Below, piece by piece: positions 1 through 12,820 of a stretch of DNA of 64,000 bases. Origin of the DNA: Celoporthe dispersa (taxonomy: Eukaryota > Ascomycota > Sordariomycetes > Diaporthales > Cryphonectriaceae); the NCBI GenBank assembly GCA_016584495.1, contig WAID01000007.1, positions 1,102,001 through 1,166,000 on the forward strand, written 5' to 3'. The position numbers and the translations under genes are program-made. Positions within the stretch are counted from its first letter, which is position 1, and each line of letters begins with the position of its first letter. The notes beneath the pieces are model-generated. The model was not told the DNA's origin. It ran no database searches and saw only the letters and a list, made by a program, of their open reading frames with translations.

Positions 1-2062
1 TCGGAGGGCTGGGAATACAGGAGCCGAACAGCAACTGCCGATCCACTGTTGCACTCGGCTTCTCTATTGTCCAATGATCCTTCTACTTTCTCACCTGCGT
101 CGTGTCATGTGATCCAACGCCTGTCTTGGGGTATAACAATCCTATGTTATTACACGTTAAGTTGAGAAAGCGCTGTCGTGGCCTCCGAGTTTGGTTGGCG
201 CGAGTCGCCCCTCCCAGCGGTCTCGACAGTAAGGAGCCTGTTCCCTCCAAATAATACTCTCTGGACTAAGATCGACATGGCCCGTCGCCATGACTTCCAC
301 CGTTTGGTAAGGCTTGTGCGCACATTCGCCCCCGGGATGCTGCGTCGGATATTCATCTTGACCTCTCCAAGATTATTTCAAGCGTATCTCTGAGTCTCTT
401 CCGTCCCGGTTATCACAGAATTCCTGAGTCGAAGCATATGTTATGAAGTATAACAGCTCGCTGGGATTCCGACAACTTTGTATAAGACCGGAGCGATGAT
501 CTATAATAGCAAGCGGCGATAAAGCAAGCCCGGTCGTCGACTACATAGCGGCAGATGAAACCTTTCGATGAGAGGATATTCGAGAAACCCGCAACCTCAA
601 TCATGCCATTCTCTCGTACAGCCGGTCCACGAGATAAGTGGCCGCCGCCCTGCCGCAGCTACTCCGCCGGTGATAATATGAGGTGAATAAGTAAGTGTAT
701 TCCAAGTGTAAACACTACAACCATCCCCGGCTTGCTAATTTCCATAAGCAGCGCACGCCCGCACGCCCGTATCTTGCCTAGTCCTTCACCCTTGGTGGGG
801 TTCGTTACCCTTAGCCGTGATCGTGAGAGGTACCAAGACGTCCTATATAGACCGCGACCAAAACTTGCATGGCGCGGCGATGTTCATTGTTGTGGCAACA
901 AGCTGCGGTGCACGGCGACGAGCGGGCGCGATTTGGACTACGCAGAAAGTCCAGCCAAATTCTTTTTTTTCTTCTTTCATTTCTGAGCTATACGCAGCTG
1001 AAAGGGCTGGAATCACTTTAATGGCCGAGTCTACACAGTGGCAAGACCACGTCTGCCCGGGCCGGAGTAGAATGACCCCCAACTGCTTTACTTAGAGCCG
1101 GAGCTATGGAAAGGGAGGATGGCTTGTAGGAGAGCATCAAATCGCACGCAGAGACAACCATCGAGGTTTGCAAGCCTATCAAGGCACCCATCACACAAAG
1201 CGCCCATCACACCAGAGCCAAAGACCGATTTCGACAGTGTAAGCCGGCTGTCTGTCGCGATATCAAGAGCATCAGTGTATGGACAGAACCCGCGGGCCTC
1301 TCTCCAGCATCGAATAATACGCGCCGAAACAGACCTCCTCGAGGAAACGCTCGCCGGTGACAGAGGCTGTTGAGCCAGGACGAATCGGAAGCTAGAGGCT
1401 GAGGCGTGCCTATCGCATCAAGTAAAATGAAAGATATGCTGAGGGATCTTTGGTGGACCAAGCAGTTTGAAAACCAATGGCTTGATTCTAGCCATGCAGG
1501 CTGAAGCTCACGCGAGTAGCTTACGGAATATACAAGTAAAAGCTTTGCTGGCACTCGAGGGAGAGCTGTGCAGGGTCTGCTGCCCAGGTGCAGCCGTAGC
1601 TTTTTGGGCGCGGCCCTCCCGGCCCACAGAAGGCCTCCAGAGAATAGTCTTGATATTAATATATGACTACCTTATAGACATTCAAGCGATCTCATTCATT
1701 TGATCATGAGCCCTGACAGAATCCAATGGAATCGCGTCTTATAGGAGCGCGGACCCTTTCATTTGTTGCCATGGACAACATAATTAACACTTGCGCCACC
1801 CAGCCCTCAGTGAGATACACGAGCTGAAATGCAGCCTAGATCGCCAGAATCCACTCTATATTATTCCTTGCATCTGTACGATGACGTGTCACTACTTAAG
1901 CATGCTTCCCAAAGGGCTCCAGCGTTTCCCCCTTCGAGACGGAACTGCTGAAGATGAGACTTCCAGCCACTTCTGACGGCGTTTTTATCAAGGCTATGGG
2001 TTTCTCTCAGAATTTTACGCTGCCTTCATCATGTACAGATTGTCATTCTTTTCAGCACCGCC
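1..2062. other. No gene supported (left edge)
   Basis: Several short open frames of up to about 115 codons exist on both strands, but none shows a recognisable motif, coherent exon structure or coding-like composition. The final 100 bases form the 5' flank of the HET gene. I see no RNA gene or repeat here. Confidence 0.5.
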
Positions 2063-4162
2063 ATGACTGCACTTCGACAGCGGGTAGTGGGCGGTGTCGC
2101 AGCCCGACTGTGTACTCTTTGCGACGGCATTCTTGACAGCTTGAGAGGCCTCAAGCTTCATAATTCGGCGCCGTGGGCTGATGTGAATTACCATACAAAT
2201 GTCTGTGGCATCACGAAGGCAGCCAGGAGTGGCTGTGAGTTGTGCCGCGTAGTTCTCGCAGGGTTTCGACCTGAGCATCTGCAACGCATCAGTGCAGAAC
2301 CGAATATGCAGCTCAAGGCTCGTATAGGAATGTATCAGACACACAGACTTTCACTAGTTCTCCAATGCTGTGAGGCTACGAGCGATTTCACGACGAAGGA
2401 AAAGTCCTCTATACGCATGGCCATACATGTTCAATTCCCAGATGGAGCCGGTAGGTTTTGGTGGTATCATAATGTGGCCAATCAACTGACTTTGTCTCTA
2501 GAGGAGATTTCCAATATGCCACAGTCAACTGGGGACGTCAATGCTCTCAATCTTGCCAAACGATGGCTCGAGGATTGTGTGCAAGGACACGAAGCTTGCC
2601 GACCTCCAGAGTCTGGTAATGGTCCGGCAAGAATCATTTCGATCGGATCAAATACTTCACACCTGGTGTCATTGTCCGAGCTTCCAGATCGGTTCGAGTA
2701 CGCCACTCTGAGCCACTGTTGGGGCAATATTCAATACCTCAAGTTGCTGAAGCATAATCTGAAGGAGTTCCAGCACCAGATCCCGGCACATAGACTTTCA
2801 AAAACCTTCATAGATGCCATTGCAATCACAAAGCACCTCGGCATCTCATACCTTTGGATAGATTCTCTCTGTATTGTTCAGGATGATGACGACGACTGGC
2901 GCTGAGAGTCGAAAAAGATGAGTGCTATCTATGGGTGTTCCACCGTCAACATCGCAGCAGCCGGGGCAAAAGATGGCTCGATCAGTTGCTTTTTTGACCG
3001 TGATTCAGAGTCGCGGGACAGACTGCGCAAGGCTCGCATACCGGAAAGAATAGTCGAGGGGAAAGTGCTGTTTACGTACGACTGCATTCGGGACTCGATT
3101 TGCCGAGATGACATCGAGAATGCTCCGTTGGCGTCCCGCGCCTGGTGCTTTCAAGAGAGATTCCTGCCCCCTCGAACCTTGCACTTCGCCAAATCTCAGA
3201 TCTGGTGGAGGTGTCAACAGTACGGTGCATGTGAGACCTTTCCGGACGGGATACCTCTCGAGCTTGGGATGCCAATTTTAAAGACCAGAGCAACCAAGCC
3301 TTTTGATGCAAATGCAGCGCAAGCACTCTCGACTGAGCAGCTAATTCTAGCAAGCAATGTCGGGCGACACATGTTCGCAGATGTTCACTTTTGGGATCAG
3401 TCATATCTCGAGAATGCCGCTTCTCTTGCTGCTGCGTGGGCAAAAGCTGTCGACATATATTCTGGCACCAAGATGACTCGGATCACAGACAAGTTGATTG
3501 CCATTGCTGGCGTAGCCGAATGGTTCTCCGGACGGAACGGGGATGAGTACGTTGCAGGACTCTGGAGGAAGCATTTGGAAACACAATTGCTTTGGTATAC
3601 GGTCGGGGCACAACACGACGCCTGTTATGATGACACGAAACCGGCAGAGTATATAGCTCCGTCCTGGTCATGGGCTTCGACAAGATGCCGTGTCAAGTAC
3701 AAGGCTGCACTCGATATACACGACTGCGATGATGAAGAACAGACGTGGACCCAGAACATTGAAGTCGTCAACGTTTCGACAGAACTTGCAGATCCTTCTT
3801 TCTTGTATGGGGTATTAGTTGGCGTCACTTTGCGGCTCTCATTCTCGAGACTACTGAGCGGCACCAGCTCGTGGGCCAAGCCTGAGATCGAAAAGTTTGT
3901 GCACTGGGACAGCCATGAGATATACGAAGGCCTGCTGTATTTTCTCCCGGTGAACTCCTGTTGCGACAAGGCTTCGAGCGAACTTTGTTTTACGGAAGGA
4001 CTTGTTTTGAAAGCAAGGACGTTAGAGATGGGAATTTTCCAACGTGTGGGATACTGGCTGAATGGCGGCTGCTTAATCGATGGCTTGGAAAAGGTTGATT
4101 TGACTGCATTCGAACGGGACACTTCATCAGATGCAGCAAGGTATATACTGTCTCTTATTTAG
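2063..4162 (+). pseudogene. HET-domain (heterokaryon incompatibility) protein gene with one in-frame stop
   Basis: The reading frame runs from ATG 2063 to TAG 4160-4162 (700 codons), broken only by TGA at 2903-2905; both parts are in the same frame. The HET family (PF06985) acts in fungal non-self recognition and programmed cell death. Visible hallmarks: YATLSHCWG before residue 230, then FIDAIAITKHLGISYLWIDS and LCIVQDD around 255-275, and after the stop ESKKM..IYG, then LASRAWCFQERFLPPRTLHF and WWRC. In relatives the stop position sits inside the conserved block DWRRESxKM, so the TGA replaces an arginine, consistent with CGA to TGA. The N-terminal part has paired cysteines (CTLC, CELC). The HET core straddles the stop, so a truncated product would lack about half of it. 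There is no frameshift and no obvious intron removing the stop. It could be a true pseudogene, a null allele in this strain, or a base error. Confidence 0.85.
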
Positions 4163-5694
4163 GAAACTCGAGCTGTTGTACATTCTTCTAGTACCCTAAC
4201 ACTTTTGCCGACTATGTAATCCGGGGGGGGGGGGAGAGAGAAAAAAAAAGAAGCTTACTTGGATACTTGGGTACTCGTGGCTATGCTGCTGGTGATAGGC
4301 CAGGCCAAGACCAATAAGGCGTCCAGATTTCTTGTAACGAACAGGTCCCCACCGTTCCTTGCGAGGAGGCGGCCTGATGGTATCTCTGCGGTGACGCCAT
4401 CAATTCCCACGGCACTCTTACGATTGTTCGGGGCAAACGGGCAGTACTACAGAGTGCGACGAGGACGGGGTAAATCAGCTTACTGGGGGCTTCAACGGGG
4501 CATCCAAAGAGGTATCCAAGTTGTTGACGTGCGGGAACCTTGGTAAGTATTTAGGATTCGCCGTCTTCATCTGGAAGCCCTCGATGTCACCAGTAAATCT
4601 AAATGCTAACAGCAGCATGCATCCAGGTGCGGAGGATGCATATCGGCAGAATGGCCCGACCAACCCATCTCAAAGATCTAATTACTCGGAGGCCAGTCGA
4701 CTAACACCATCCCTATGCAAGTTACTCGCATGATTTCAACGAAACCTAGGGCACTTCAGCAGCCCGCCGTGGGTGTCGTTGTCGTAGGCTCCAGGCTGGG
4801 CGTGCCGGGTCGGGCCTTGAGCAATCTGAACGTGTTTACTTTTGAGCTGGATGGGGACGGCCTGGAGGCGATGGATGGGGTGGCAAAGGGGTGTCTGGTA
4901 AGCTTGGGGACCGTGGGGATGAGGATCGTGCAATGGGCTGAGTGAGGTGAAGGGGTGGATGATCTAGGGTCCGGGTGAAAACAGCGTGCCTGCAAGCTCA
5001 TTTCCTGGGTTTCCCGAGGTAGACGAGGCTGCTGGGCGGGAGGCAAGTGATACATGCAACTAAGGATGCTTCAAGCTGGAATTCCGGAATAAGCCATATG
5101 CTGTAAATAGGCCCTGTCTCCTCTCGCAAATATTTATTGAACAAGGAAAAGTCTTGGCCATGATACTAATCTTGGCGTCACGAAGGGGCAGATCATCAAT
5201 CACCAGTAAGCTCAGGACGCCCTCGACCGCCATAGAGACTCTTGAATAGTAATCAGCCACACCTGCCTCACCTGGAAGTAATCAGCTCGAGGGTCCTTCA
5301 TCGCCAGACTCTTGTCGCCAAGATCTTAAATGGGGTTCTCTCCCGAACCCCCCGAGAGACAACGTGACCTGCTAACAGACATGTTTGAGGGGGGGGGGGC
5401 AGATTGGCCGTAATACGAGGTTGCTCAGTAAGTACCGTGCTAATGCTCTAGATAGAAGGGCCACACCGACACTTTGCGGCCAAGTTGAGCACGAAATGGG
5501 ATACGCATGATCTGGGCTGCTGAAGAAGCAGATTGCCCTGTGTGGGCTGTGGCGTGCGCAAGGCCTTGTATAAATAGGACGGATGGATCGACAACATCTT
5601 CTCTTAGGCCCGTTTTCCTCCGTTGTTTACGAGGGGAAGGAAAGAAAAAGGAAAACACCAACCAAACCCCGCAATTTAAGCATAATTACTTACA
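4163..5694. other. Intergenic between HET gene and secreted-protein gene
   Basis: No gene is supported. The stretch contains a G-run followed by A-rich DNA at about 4222-4250 and a G10-type run at 5389-5399. The promoter of the downstream secreted-protein gene lies at its right end. Confidence 0.6.
5569..5576 (+). promoter_or_regulatory. TATA box of AA1-like gene
   Basis: TATAAATA lies 119 bases upstream of the ATG at 5695, a usual distance for a fungal TATA element with a short 5' leader. Confidence 0.5.
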
Positions 5695-6226
5695 ATGCAA
5701 TTTCTATCAAATATGATTTTGCTCACCACCGCCGTGGGCCTTCTGGTCACGGCGGCCCCTGCAGCCAGCCTCGAGAAGCGCATCATCGCAGAACAATTCG
5801 ACGTCTCCGGCTTCTACGCCGGCTGTGAGCCTCACGGAACTTTGTGCTCGTAAGCCAAGCCATCTTCTTGTTCTCCAGAAAAGAAGAGAGAAAGAAAGAA
5901 AAAAACTAAACTCCTTCCCCAGCTTCTCCTTCCAAGTAGCCACCAACCAAGACCCCTTCCCCACAACCTGCAACGCCTCCTTCATCACCGCCTACACCCT
6001 CCCCGACGTGCCCTTCACCGCCTGCCAGGACCCCTCGTACATCTGGTCCTTCCAGGCCGTGGCGGTCTCGGGGATGGCGCCGTCCAACTATACGCTCCTC
6101 CTGGCGGACGCGGGCGAGGGGCTGGCGGCGGCCAAGCTCTGGGACGCGGACGAGTTTCCTATTCTTGTGGACGGGGCGGCTTCCTATCAGGAGTATACCG
6201 GGCCGACTTCTTTTGTGGTTGAGTAG
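5695..6226 (+). CDS. Small secreted AA1-like (Alt a 1-like) protein
   Basis: Two exons, 5695-5849 and 5923-6226, with a 73-bp intron (GTAAGC..CAG, branch-like CTAAAC), give 152 aa. The N-terminus is a hydrophobic signal peptide (about residues 1-20) and a Lys-Arg Kex2-type site follows at 28-29. Four cysteines (44, 51, 68, 86) fit two disulfides. The pattern PHGTLCSFSF...TTCNAS...LPDVPFTAC...W resembles the AA1-like family of small secreted fungal proteins, whose first intron also often falls after the second cysteine. Family assignment is from pattern memory, not a search. The function of such proteins is mostly unknown; some are apoplastic or allergen-like. The gene is easily missed because no single open frame covers it; a TATA box lies upstream. 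Confidence 0.8.
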
Positions 6227-7054
6227 AAGGGGTTCTTGTGTGTGGAGGATGTGTGTGTGTGTGTTGGGGGGGGGGAGTAATGCTGGATACGCAACAAGTA
6301 CCCAAGGACTCAATCCAGTGTAGTCTCGAATACCTCCTAGTCACACGCCAAGTTCAACGCAAGGCTCACACCTCACAGCCATCACTCAAGACAATAGTTT
6401 GGAACAGTTCTGTGTGTATGGGCACTCATGACATTCAATTATCATTAAACCCAATCCATCAATTCCTTCCTATTCCCATCAAGTATGTCATGCATCTCAT
6501 AAAAGACCAGGTCTCATCGAAGAGCCCGTCCTGTGTCTTGTGTTGTTCTCCTGTTGGCGTGTGCCATTTTTGTCCCAATGTTCCCTTCTTCCAATGCAAA
6601 GTCTCCTCCCCTCATTATCCGAAATAAGGAATAAAACTTCGTGTCTTTGTTCATCAGGGACGAGGGGAAACCAGTCCCCCAAGCCTTGCCCTCCAGGTCT
6701 GAGTGGTAGGAGGAAGAGAAGAAAAGAAAAAAAAAGAAAAGGAGAAGGGGGGGGGTAAGAGATCTCCGTTGTTCATCCTCATTTTGAAAGCCAACTGCAC
6801 AGCAGAAAACAATCGAAATGAAGTTGGAAAAAAAGACGAGAGAATCTCAGATAACACCCCGCCCCCCTCCTCCCCCTCCTTCTTCCCTCCTACCCACTAG
6901 ACCCATGGCCCTGTGTGTCATGTACATTTCTCCATCCAAAACCATCATAATCATTCCCGAATATAGTAAAAATAAAAAAATCCCATTAACCATTCATCAT
7001 CTTCATGTTTGTCATTTGTGTTCAGATCAGGGCAAGACGATACGACGGCCCCGC
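6227..7054. other. Intergenic, convergent 3' regions
   Basis: This lies between the 3' ends of the AA1-like gene (plus) and the conserved gene (minus). It has TG-rich, purine-rich and G-run tracts (for example 6709-6756). No gene is supported. Confidence 0.6.
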
Positions 7055-9126
7055 TCAGCAGGCACCATACCGCACACCCCTCTTGCCGAGCTCCTTGCGG
7101 CCGACAGGGTCCTCGGGCCACACCCAGCCGCGGCTCCTCTTGGCCTCGCGCTTCTCAGCCAGCTGCGGCTGCGGCATCCAGCTGTCCCGGGGCAGGGCCT
7201 TCCTGCGGGTCCCCTCAGCAGGGGCACCGATCTCGGCACGCCAGGCGGCGTGGCCCTGGGGGAGGGGCTCGTCGGAAGCGAGCATGCACAGGCCCCAGAG
7301 GGCGAGGCAGGCCGTCATGGGGACGGACTCGGCGTCCAGCTCACCGTCGGCAGAGATGGCGGCGGCGCTGTTGCCGGTAGCAGCAAGCTGGCAGCTGGTG
7401 ACCTCGACGAAGCCGAAGTGGGGGTGCCCTCGAGCCCGTTGCGCACGACGACGAGCTCGATCTCGGTGAGGATGAAGCCGTACCGGCAGCCGTGCTCGCG
7501 CATGACGTGGTGCAGGTGGGCCAGGCCCCGCAGGTACTCGACGCGCTTGACGTTGCCCTCGACGCGCATGCCGGTGTTGAAGCGGTCAAAGGACTTGACG
7601 AGGCCGACGACGCGGGCCGAGGGCTTGCCGCCGAAGATGGCGGCGGCGCTCGAGGCGTCGCCGGGGACCGTGGCCACGATGGTCTGCTCGCTGTCGCGGG
7701 TGGCGTGGGGTCCCGTCCTGGGAGCCACGGCCAGCTGCAGGGGCCGGTTGGAGGAGAGGGCCAGGGCGGCGTTGAGGCGGGGCAGGTACCAGGACGCGTA
7801 GATGGAGGCCAGCGCGGACTCGGTCTCTGGGTGGCGCTGGGTGGGGGCCGCGGGCGAGGGGAGGTAGGTCGAGGGGAGGGGGCAGGTGAGGGAGGGAGGC
7901 GGCGGCGCCGTTGGACAGGGAGAGCACCGTCGAGGTGTTGAACGAGGTCCAGGGGCGGATCTGGCGCACGTCCCACCAGAAGTGCTTGGTGTGGGGGTCC
8001 CGCAGGGGAAGGAGATGGTGCGGACCAGGCTGGGCGCCGGGTTGGCCGCCATCAGGTAGCTGAGGATGGTGGTGGTGCTGGCGGCGGCGCTGCTGGCGGG
8101 GGGCTGAAGCTGCTGGACGGGCTCGGGGGCGGCCACGGGCGAGACGTCACGCGGGGCGTAGACCTGCTGCTGCTGGTGCTGCTGAGGGTAGGGCTGGAAG
8201 TACGAGCTGGGCGCGGGGAGGGCGGCCATGTCGGACTGCGAGGAGGAGACGCGCATCATGGATGGGGCGACAGGCGACTCCTGCCTCACGACGCCGCAGG
8301 ATCCGGCCTGGGCGGCGGCAGCAGCAGCAGGGTTGGGGCCCACGACGTAGGAGGGCATCTGACGGTAGGTCGGGAAGCCGAACTTCTCGACGGTGACGTC
8401 GTCCAGGTTGCAGGATGAGGCACGCTGCGAGCGGGTGGTGTCGACGACGGGGGCCGAGGGTGCTGGACAGCGAAGCTGTTGGCAGGGAAGATGACGGGAG
8501 AGCCCATCAGCGTGGTGGGGCTGCCCTCATGGCTCATGGGCGGCGAGTAGGTGACGGGCACCGGGTTGTAGATGTTCTCCGGATTGGTCATGCTGCGGGA
8601 GTGGCCACGGTAGCTGCTGGTGGTGGTAGTGGTGCTCCTCATGGACGACGGGGCCGGCGAGGTCCTGGCGCGCTTGGAGGGCCTGGACGAGGGCTGGCAC
8701 TGTGCGATGGGGACCATGTTGGGGACGATGTTCTGGTCCTGGCTCCTGATCTTGGGCAGCAGGAGGGGGCCATGGGTCCTGACCACGGGCGACCGGGAGG
8801 GGGTTGTCCTCCTGGTGCTGGTGGTGGCGATGGAGTGTGGGGGTGACGAGTCCAGAGAGTAGGCTGTGGACGCTGTGGACGAGGCACGGGAGTGACCCTG
8901 GCTGTGCACGGCGGGCATCTCCAGTAATGGGGCGTCAAAGCTGTACTGGGGAGGTGTTGTTGGGTCACAAGGGAACGTGAAGTCGAATGTGATATCCCCC
9001 GAGAGACTGTTGTCCAGAGAGAATTAGTAAATAATATATTTTTTTTTAAACAAGATTCAAATGCCAGAAACAGAAAAGGGAGGACGGAAGAGAGAGAAAA
9101 AAAAAGGAAAAAACCCACGTGGTCAT
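7055..9126 (-). CDS. Conserved Pezizomycotina protein of unknown function, with four frame breaks
   Basis: Exon 1 is only 8 nt (9126-9119, Met-Thr plus two bases); a 111-bp intron (GTGGGT..CAG, 9118-9008+1) precedes exon 2 (9006-7055). The corrected protein is about 653 aa: a Ser/Pro-rich N-terminal third (motifs GDITFDFTFP, HSIATTSTRRT, LLLPKIRSQD), a Gln/Pro middle, then a conserved globular region with KHFWWDVRQIRPWTSFNTST, HPETESALASIYASWYLPRL, GLVKSFDRFNTGMRVEGNVK and REHGCRYGFILTEIELVVVR. I recognise this as a block conserved across filamentous ascomycetes but know no function. The conserved blocks sit in three different frames; the frame changes map to G/C runs at 8449-8453 (one base missing), 8005-8008 (one missing), about 7889-7896 (one extra) and 7420-7424 (one missing). 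With these corrected the spliced length is divisible by three. The 7.5 kb upstream is free of genes. Confidence 0.75.
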
Positions 9127-10267
9127 TTTGTCAGTTCTGCTGGGCACGAGGACGCAGCAGGATTATATTGTGTGCGGATTATAAAAGGCGAGATGTGACA
9201 GGAGTCCTGCTCCGATGACGATGAGGTGATGATAAAGAAGAAGAAAAAAAGGTCTCGTATCAAACGGCCCAGCCTTTCTCTCAGCCCCTTGTCTCTCGTG
9301 GCAGTAAAGAAGCTGTAGGTTGTGCTTCCTTCTTCTTCCTGTTGGGAGTGTTGGGTGATGACAGGGTCAAGGAGTAGAAAGGGGAAAAAAGGGTGTAAGC
9401 GTGAGATGAATCGAATAGAGAAGGAAGAGACCAAAACAAGAAGCGTGATTGTAAGAAGGACATGAGAGGGTGGGAGGAGAGGGGGTCGAAGGGGGGGAGG
9501 CTGCTCATGTTTAAATCCTCGTCACAGGTCAGGACGGATGAGCGGTCGACATGGCGGTTACAATCATCCAAGCCAGGCCTGGATGGAGGGCCATGGAGAG
9601 CGAGTGTGCCCCGGGAAGCCCAAGCCGACGACCGCAGCTCGCGCGGTCTCCAGAAAAAGCTGGACAAGGGTGTCCGCGATGCTTGTTGTACTAACGGTAG
9701 ACGCGCCCCATCAGGCCCGGACCCATGGGGCGTGGCGTGTAAGCCGCGGTAGGAGAGAAGGAGGAGGAGGACGAGGAGGGTAGAGGGACGGACGGGAGTG
9801 GATATCTCTTCTCTAGCCTGGTTAGTCCCAGCTCGAGGTACCACACAGGCCATAATACCAGGTCAGGTACATACCTAGCAGGCCTGCCTTTCCCCCCCTC
9901 TCTCACTCTCCTCTCTTCTCTTTTGGTACAAGCCTGGGCTGGGTGGTCTTAGGTTGTACATAGTACGCGGCCAGAATAAACCCTGGCGCCACCCAAGAGA
10001 GACACAAACTGACAGAGAAAGAAAGCGAGAGCCAAAAAAGAAGAAAAAAAGCCCCAAGCCGCCCCCCCCAAAATCGGGAGCAGGGTTCGAGGGTGGACAG
10101 CGCGGCTGCGTAGATCGGTAGCCGTGTCTGAAACGCGCTGAACAAAAGGTGACCTGTTCTGTCTCTGCCGCTGTCTATTCTAGCATTTGACAATTGATAG
10201 TAGACATTAGACATCTTTGGCCACGAGGACACTGTGCGTGAATTTGGGCAGCGCCCAGTGTGAGGTG

Positions 10268-10271
<4 letters not shown>

Positions 10272-10298
<27 letters not shown>
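10272..10298. repeat. (CTG)9 trinucleotide repeat
   Basis: A perfect run of CTG units within the large non-coding spacer; no coding frame around it is supported. Confidence 0.9.
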
Positions 10299-11240
10299 GG
10301 TCAACACGAGACCTGCATGTGCAAGGTGGCCCAAGAGCAGCAGGGGGGGAGGAGGAGGAGAACAGAGGGAAGCATGAAGCCTGATTAACCTCGAGGGTAC
10401 TTGATTTCGCAGAGACCGGCGGTCTGTCACGGATGTATCTCCCGGGGACGGGGAGGGAGAGGCGAGGGTGACTGACTGGGGGCTCTACCCAAGAGAAACC
10501 CATGAAAGAAAGGTACATAGCAAAGTGTACATGGCATTATGGGGCCACTCCCAAGGCTGGTCCTCGTGAGACTAATCTCGAAGATGCATGTCGATGGAGC
10601 CCTTGTCTCTCTCCCTCTCTCTCGCGAGGCGAAGGCAGGGACGTGAGAAGACGCGATAGGCGATGCGCTGGCATGCGTGGTTCGTGTTCTCGACCAGATC
10701 GTCCTCGTCTCCTCCCCAGGGCGAAAAGTGATCCCTGCCCCGGGTCGTGCATAAGTGCAGCAGGCAGGCGGGCTTACTGCGGGATGGCACTACTGCTGCA
10801 GGCCAAGAAAGAGAGCAAAAAAAACAAAGAGAGGTTTTCCAGGTTCTGTGCCCGAAAGGGGCATAGAGGGGACGTTGACCGCCAGTAGGCCCTTGGGAAT
10901 GATGGGACGACACTAACAGACTGGGAGTTGGGCTGTCGATGCAGGAATGCGGACTGTGAGTGGCCAGCTGCGCTGTGGGGACCCGACTTGTATTGTGGGC
11001 AGGAGCCCCCCGGGATGCTGCATTGGCGCGTCCAATGAGTCATACTCATACTATGGAAGGGACCACCGACCTGACTGTGACTGTGTAGACGGAAGTGACG
11101 ATCTTGAGCTGCTTAGCGGCAGTAGTGGCTGGACAGCTAACATACTACCGGGTACGTACTGCTACCGCTACTATGTGCTGCTGCTACATGGCACTGCTGC
11201 GGCGATCAAGGTTGGCCTGTGGAGGCGATGAGAAGACCCA

Positions 11241-11264
11241 GAGAGAGAGAGAGAGAGAGAGAGA
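11241..11264. repeat. GA dinucleotide repeat
   Basis: Perfect GA/AG repeat of about 12 units in the non-coding spacer. Confidence 0.9.
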
Positions 11265-12820
11265 ACTTGGTTCCCTTCCTCTCTGCATGACTGGTGTGAT
11301 ATCGGTCGTGCATGTCTAGCGCTGTTGGGGCCCCCTTTTCGGCCTCCCATCCCGGCATTCTTCCCTCTGGACGATCAGAGGAGAAAGAGATGAGGATTCC
11401 TTGATGCTGAGAGAGAGGAGAAGTGATTGATGACGATGAGGTACGTCCTTCTTCCCCGTCCTGTGCCTCACCTGATACACACACCCACACCCCAAGAGAA
11501 ACCCCCCCCAAAAGGTGCGGGATTAAAGCCGCATATGCAAGCAGCACCACGAACACGTTACGTTGGGCACCCGCCGCGGACGCGCCTCGCCTCCCCGAAC
11601 CCGACGAGGAGGGAGGAACGCGGGGCGGGGCGTGTGTATGAGCTGGTTTCTGATGGTCATCGTGACCTAGCATCGTGTTCGTCTCTCGACAGTGACACGT
11701 CAGGACCCGGGCTCGAGGGGGGGGGGGTTTAGGGTCACCGGACGTGTGAACCTCTGACGAGCCTGAACCCACAAGCCTGGTGATTGCTGAGCTGGCAGTA
11801 CATTGCCCGTGCTGGGAGCAGTCGGGCAGCTTCCGATTGAACCCGATTCTGGCCTGTAAATCCTTGATCCTCTAACCCGGGCGTGCGGTGCACTGCTGCT
11901 GGGCCTGGGGGCTGGGCTGGCCCCCTTGTCTTGTTGTAGGTATGACTGCCCAACCCACTACCGTAAAGAGAAACCAGCAGAGAAGGGGGGGGAAAAAACC
12001 CAAAACCCAACCTCGTGATCTTCTGAGGGAGCCCCTCCTGGAACCCTGCTCTGACAGCTGGCAGACGCTGAGTGACTGAAGATAACAGAGCAGGCAGGGC
12101 CCGTTCGTGCATCCGTCCTGTAGACCAAGGGGTGACATCAGCCTGAGGCCTGACTGTGCTGGGACCCGACGTATCCTCTGTGTAGTAAAAGGGACCCAGG
12201 CCAGAGACAGGGCCAGAGGAGACGGAAATCGAGGCTTAGCATTCTGACGCTGGCCCGGCTCCCCGGCCCCAGGGCGGTTGAGGTACGCCCCTCCTGGCCA
12301 GCTGTAGCAGACCTGGCCGGGCCGGAACAGACCAATGAGGAGTTTACTTGTCGTGTGGTCAGTCACAGCAGCACCACTCTCTACCAGCTCTGCTCCCAGT
12401 GCGTAGAGACAGGACAGCCGGCGTTGGGGTCCGCCAGCGCACTGTCCAGGCCAGGAGCAGGACTTGCATGATCTGAACCTGCGACAGAGACCTGCCATGT
12501 GTTGCTTTGCTGCTGGGTGCAGCTGCAAAGAGGTTGCACTCAGGTCTGCACTAAAGCAGCACAAGCAACACACAGCCCTACAGGTGACCATCTGCTCAAT
12601 CTCTGTACCTAGATCTTCGTCTCGTCTCCTCTCAAGAGATGGCATTATGCACGCGCGGTAGACCAAGAAAAAAAAAACTGCACTTTGGACAGAAAAAGGG
12701 TGGGAGTGCGGCTGTCGAGTCTGAGTGGCGGGAGGTTTAGGGCGCTTGGGGGCTGAGTTGGTGGGTGGTGGGTGGTAGTAGTTTGCTGGTGGTGGCCCTG
12801 TAAGCGGGCGGCTACGACTC

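Noticed and set aside
2890..2930. Intron removing the HET stop codon
   Set aside because: No donor/acceptor pair near the stop keeps the frame without deleting conserved residues.
7870..8010. Introns to explain frame changes in the conserved minus-strand gene
   Set aside because: Conserved residues continue on both sides with no room for an intron and no GT..AG pair; one-base run-length changes are simpler.
11872..12666. 264-codon minus-strand open frame
   Set aside because: No domain, no start context or intron logic, and the Cys/Trp/Pro-rich translation looks like a chance frame in GC-rich spacer.
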